Shown in pieces: positions 42,347-45,351 of a DNA stretch of 45,351 bases. A model generated the notes under the pieces. It ran no database searches and had not been told where the DNA came from. It saw only the letters and a program-made list of their open reading frames with translations. The translations under genes were made by a program, and so were the position numbers. Position 1 is the stretch's first letter. The number at the start of each line of letters is the position of its first letter. Source of the stretch: Oscillospiraceae bacterium (GTDB taxonomy: Bacteria; Bacillota; Clostridia; Oscillospirales; SIG530); NCBI GenBank assembly GCA_015067075.1, contig SVND01000019.1, positions 1-45,351 on the forward strand, given 5' to 3'.

Positions 42347-42366
42347 TTTTCTCTCTCCTTTTCAAA

Positions 42367-44436
42367 TCAAAGCTTCATACATACGTCCCACGCGCCCCAG
42401 ATAACGCTGCGAAGATTGCCAACCTTCTGTGCATCACCGATAACATGGACGTTCTTGCCCTCCTGCGCCACAGGTGCAGGATTATAGCCCACAGACATAA
42501 TGACGGAATCTGCCTGTATATCAAAGGTTTTTCCATCCTTATCCTTTACCTTGACTGCGCCGTCAGATATTTCGCAAACGCCCGTTTCAAGGTGTACGGG
42601 AACTTTATTCGTCTTGAAGAAATCGCGGAGATAGCTGGTGTTTGCAAGGCATATGCCCTTAGTCGTTATCAGGTCATCCTGCATTTCCACGATAGTGGGC
42701 TTTTTGCCCTTAAGATAAAGCTCATATGCAATTTCACATCCCGTAAGACCGCCGCCGATAACCGTCACGTTTTCACCGACCGGTTCTTTTCCAAGCAGGT
42801 AATCAATGGCTTCTATCGCCTTTTCCGCGCCCTTTACAGGTATCTTTTTCGCTACAGCGCCTGTCGCCACGATTATTTCGTCAGCATCCAGCTTGCCAAG
42901 GTCAGTCACGGCTGTATTCAGCTTTACTTCAATGGGATATTTCAATATTTCACGGTTATACCACTCGATAAGTGCGCGATCCTTTTCCTTGAACGACGGA
43001 GTTGCCGCCGCGATAAATACACCGCCCAATTTGTCACTCTTTTCATAAAGCGTTACCGTATGTCCGCGCTTTGCGCAAACGATAGCCGCTTCCATGCCGC
43101 CTATACCGCCGCCGATAACAGCGATCCTCTTCGCTTTTTTAGCAGGCTTTATGCTATACTTTTTCGACTGCATCGTCTCGGGATTAAGTGCACACCGTGC
43201 AAGTCCCATAGTGTCCGTAAGGTCCTGTGTATTCGCGTGGCCCTTTGACGAGGAGAAGTTGAAGCATCCGCTGTGACAGCAGATACAGGGCTTTATGTCC
43301 TCAAGTCTGTCCTCAATGAGCTTCGTTATCCATTCGGGGTCTGTAAGGAATTGGCGCGCAACACCTACAGCGTCAATTCTGCCCTCTGCCACAGCCTTTG
43401 CACCGACCTCTGCATCCATTCTTCCTGCGCAAACAACGGGAATATCAACAAACTTCTTAATGTGCGAAACATCATCAAGGTTGCAGTTTTCAGGCATATA
43501 CATAGGCGGATGCGCCCAATACCAAGAGTCGTATGTACCGTTATCAGCGTTGAGCATATCGTATCCCGCATCCTGAAGATATTTTGCCGCCTTTTCCGAC
43601 TCTTCCATAGCTCTGCCAACCTCAGTATATTCCTCGCCAGGCATTGCGCCTTCGCAAAAGCCCTTCATCTTTGATTCAACGGAATAGCGAAGGGATACGG
43701 GGAAATCCTCTCCGCAAGCTTCCTTGATAGCTTTTACGACCTGTACTGCAAATCTATAGCGGTTTTCAAAGCTTCCGCCGTATTCATCGGTACGCTTGTT
43801 GAAAAATTCAATGGAGAATTGGTCAAGCAAATAGCCCTCGTGTACGGCATGGACTTCTACGCCGTCAACTCCCGCCTGTTTGCAAAGCTTTGCCGTTTTT
43901 GCAAATGCTTCAATTATTTCATGTATCTGCTCCACCGTCATTTCAGGGCATATTATATCGTGCGCCCAGCGTGACGGCTGCTCGCTTGGGCTTGCAAGCT
44001 CGTGGGACGTATCAATGATCGGCTTTATCAAAGCGCGTGTAAATTTATTTTTGTGCAAAGGCGCAACAAGCTCCGTTATCGCCCAAGAGCGTCCCATACC
44101 TGCCGTAAGCTGTACAAACAGCTTTGCGCCCGTTTTATGGAGCTCATCCATAAACTCCTTCAGCTCGTCAAACATTTTGGGATTTTGCCAAAGCCATTTG
44201 CCCCAAAATGTGTCGCGCAAGGGTGCAATTCCAGGGATAATAAGTCCCACGTTGTTTTGCGCTCTTTTCAGAAACAGGTTTGCCGCTTCCTTGTCAAAAT
44301 GACATCCGCCAAGCTCAAACCAGCCGAAAAGCGACGTGCCGCCCATGGGACACATGACAATGCGGTTTTTTATCTCCACATTACCTATCTTCCACGGTGT
44401 AAACAGCGCCTCGTATTTTTTGTCTGTTTTGTTCAT
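42367..44436 (-). CDS. Two-domain NADH:flavin oxidoreductase (2,4-dienoyl-CoA/enoate reductase family, BaiCD-like)
   Basis: The 689-residue protein has an old-yellow-enzyme TIM barrel (about 1-370; NRIVMCPMGG, GVDGVEVHAVHEGYLLDQF, IDAVGVARQFLTDPEWI). It also has a 4Fe-4S site (Cys384, Cys387, Cys391 in PCICCHSGCF, then Cys415) and a Rossmann FAD/NAD half (RIAVIGGGIGGMEAAIV, VTVIGGGLTGCEIAYELY). Such enzymes reduce C=C bonds of unsaturated acids or CoA esters, or oxidise amines. The segment ADNGTYDSWYWAHPP is reminiscent of clostridial BaiCD/BaiH enzymes (family impression only). It starts at ATG 44436, overlapping the marR stop (ATGA). Confidence 0.9.
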   Translation of the reverse strand: MNKTDKKYEALFTPWKIGNVEIKNRIVMCPMGGTSLFGWFELGGCHFDKEAANLFLKRAQNNVGLIIPGIAPLRDTFWGKWLWQNPKMFDELKEFMDELHKTGAKLFVQLTAGMGRSWAITELVAPLHKNKFTRALIKPIIDTSHELASPSEQPSRWAHDIICPEMTVEQIHEIIEAFAKTAKLCKQAGVDGVEVHAVHEGYLLDQFSIEFFNKRTDEYGGSFENRYRFAVQVVKAIKEACGEDFPVSLRYSVESKMKGFCEGAMPGEEYTEVGRAMEESEKAAKYLQDAGYDMLNADNGTYDSWYWAHPPMYMPENCNLDDVSHIKKFVDIPVVCAGRMDAEVGAKAVAEGRIDAVGVARQFLTDPEWITKLIEDRLEDIKPCICCHSGCFNFSSSKGHANTQDLTDTMGLARCALNPETMQSKKYSIKPAKKAKRIAVIGGGIGGMEAAIVCAKRGHTVTLYEKSDKLGGVFIAAATPSFKEKDRALIEWYNREILKYPIEVKLNTAVTDLGKLDADEIIVATGAVAKKIPVKGAEKAIEAIDYLLGKEPVGENVTVIGGGLTGCEIAYELYLKGKKPTIVEMQDDLITTKGICLANTSYLRDFFKTNKVPVHLETGVCEISDGAVKVKDKDGKTFDIQADSVIMSVGYNPAPVAQEGKNVHVIGDAQKVGNLRSVIWGAWDVCMKL

Positions 44437-44894
44437 AGATGTTCTTCCTTCCTATAATGATTTTTTGTTATTCGTTCAAGATTTTCGCTTATAGTATTAA
44501 GTCCCCGATAAAAAACGGCTCTTTCCTCTTCAGTCATTCCAAAGCCGCCTTCATCGAGAAAAAAACTCACCTTATCTACTATCTTTTTTCCGATCTCCCG
44601 CCCCTTTTCCGTCAAAGCAAGGGGCGTTTTATATCTTTTTTTATCCGTCGTTTCGCAAGCTATATAATCATTCTTCTCAAGATATTCCAGCGAGCGCGAG
44701 ATAGTCGCTTTATCCTCCTCGCATTTTTCGCAAAGCTCCTTAGCCGTCAGTCTTTCATCCAGATAAAGATAATACAGACAAGAAATATGCGGACTTTTAA
44801 GCCCGTATTCAAGCATTTCGTGATTTTTAATTTTCCTCATGTTTTTGCTTATTTTCGCGATAAGCACGGTAAAGCTTTCAAAGCGTTGCTCCAT
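44433..44894 (-). CDS. MarR-family transcriptional regulator
   Basis: From ATG 44894 (153 residues; AGAGGG upstream) the protein has the winged-helix core LKSPHISCLYYLYLDERLTA, CEKCEEDKATISRSLEYLEK, and the wing YIACETTDKKRYKTPLALTE. MarR proteins usually repress their own operon and are released by a small ligand. The gene overlaps the next one by 4 nt, so it heads the operon. A perfect palindrome covers its promoter, a ready-made operator. The ligand is likely the substrate of the downstream enzymes (inference). Confidence 0.9.
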   Translation of the reverse strand: MEQRFESFTVLIAKISKNMRKIKNHEMLEYGLKSPHISCLYYLYLDERLTAKELCEKCEEDKATISRSLEYLEKNDYIACETTDKKRYKTPLALTEKGREIGKKIVDKVSFFLDEGGFGMTEEERAVFYRGLNTISENLERITKNHYRKEEHL

Positions 44895-44927
44895 CCCTGT
44901 CCCTCTCCGTCTGTTAAAGCTGTATAT

Positions 44928-44963
44928 ATTATACTCCAAACTTGTTGAAAAGTCAACAAGTTT
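44928..44963 (-). promoter_or_regulatory. marR promoter with overlapping palindromic operator
   Basis: On the minus strand TTGACT (44956-44951), a 17-nt spacer and TATAAT (44933-44928). The perfect 11-bp inverted repeat AAACTTGTTGA/TCAACAAGTTT (44938-44948 with 44953-44963, spacer AAAG) covers the -35 box and part of the spacer, where MarR binding would block RNA polymerase. The stretch 44964-45132 has no gene, only two hairpins. Confidence 0.75.
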
Positions 44964-45018
44964 TATGTGTCAAAAAAGAGCGATACTTAGAGCGTCACTC
45001 TAAAGGACAGTTTTCAGA

Positions 45019-45054
45019 AATACGGTATATCTCGAAAGGGATATGCCGTATTTT
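45019..45054 (+). terminator. Hairpin with T-tract between marR and the IS30 fragment
   Basis: The 13-bp stem AATACGGTATATC/GATATGCCGTATT (45019-45031 with 45040-45052), followed by TT and GTATTT, contains one pair that is U-G on the plus strand and A-C on the minus, so it best fits a plus-strand RNA, yet no plus-strand gene lies upstream. A second, smaller hairpin (TTAGAG-CGTCA-CTCTAA, 44987-45003) precedes it. Confidence 0.45.
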
Positions 45055-45132
45055 GTATTTGTGTTCACAAATGCAGTGCTTGTCAGGAAAATTGACAAGT
45101 CATAGATGAACAAAAAAAGGCTCGTCAGATTG

Positions 45133-45351
45133 TCAAGCCAAGTGCAACACTTTTTTCAAAAAATCATTGGGAGACAAAAAACCAAGACATTTACGAGGAC
45201 GATTGTTAATCAGAGAAACAACAACGTCCAACTGTTCCTGCGTCACCTTATTGAAATCAGTTCCTCTTGGGAAGAAAAAACGAACTAATCCATTTATGTT
45301 CTCATTACTACCACGTTGCCAAGGCGCATGAGAGTCGGCAAAATAAACTTT
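45133..45351 (-). mobile_element. IS30-family transposase, C-terminal fragment (cut by window edge)
   Basis: The minus strand reads, in frame to a TGA at 45135-45133, KVYFADSHAPWQRGSNENIN, GLVRFFFPRGTDFNKVT, then NNRPRKCLGFLSPNDFL and KKVLHLA. The HAPWQRGxNENxNG and FP.GTDF motifs are those of IS30 transposases, and the Glu in SNENIN is the last of the DDE catalytic triad. The gene continues past the window edge, so intactness cannot be judged. The element's terminal repeat should lie between about 45060 and 45132; no confident inverted repeat is seen with one end only. Confidence 0.85.

Overview
The window looks like a chromosome segment of a Gram-positive gut- or rumen-type Clostridia bacterium (Oscillospirales-like; the assignment is inferred). 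Evidence: strong Shine-Dalgarno sequences, Firmicutes-style housekeeping genes (topA-trmFO, plsX, acpP, fhs), many TTGnnn-N17-TATAAT-type promoters, an S-layer (SLH) protein, a dockerin-like tail with a PT-rich linker, and several glycosidase-type genes. I found no rRNA, tRNA, CRISPR array or prophage.

Layout. 1-4544: two secreted carbohydrate-related proteins on the minus strand (one cut by the window edge), separated by a 456-bp spacer that holds a long leader and a 172-bp element built of hairpins. 4589-13698: an apparent eight-gene minus-strand operon read from a promoter at 13670-13698: DUF2298 membrane protein, zincin lipoprotein, ApbE flavin transferase, NusG-II protein (EetA-like), Gx transporter (EetB-like), formate-THF ligase, TsaE, amidohydrolase. 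13791-18766: plus-strand housekeeping block topA, trmFO, plsX, acpP. 18772-21553: minus-strand phosphohexomutase and iron alcohol dehydrogenase. 21673-23005: an accessory island with a DUF559 endonuclease whose 3' end runs into palindromes, two tiny genes, and upstream of them a promoter, a folded leader and an intrinsic terminator placed against the ribosome binding site. 23159-26240: U32 peptidase and a parallel beta-helix (GH110-like) protein. 26243-30456: a 1362-residue GLUG-repeat, dockerin-bearing secreted protein. 30517-33335: membrane-anchored alpha/beta hydrolase and GH2 glycosidase. 33353-36485: PlsC-zinc ribbon fusion, then two tandem AraC paralogues. 36606-39690: YgiQ radical SAM protein and a PpiC/PrsA foldase lipoprotein. 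39791-40624: YhhN-like membrane protein. 40626-44963: a MarR-controlled operon of an enoate-reductase-like flavoenzyme and the two aconitase X subunits. 45133-45351: the 3' end of an IS30-type transposase.

Functionally, the window combines polysaccharide use (SLH glycosidase-like protein, GLUG/dockerin protein, GH2, beta-helix protein) with redox metabolism: a flavin-based extracytosolic electron-transfer mini-locus, and a dehydrate-then-reduce operon that may act as an electron sink. The most unusual pieces are the structured, apparently attenuated leader at 22764-23005 with its two small genes, and the DUF559 gene fused to a palindrome array. All assignments come from reading the sequence; no search or folding program was run.
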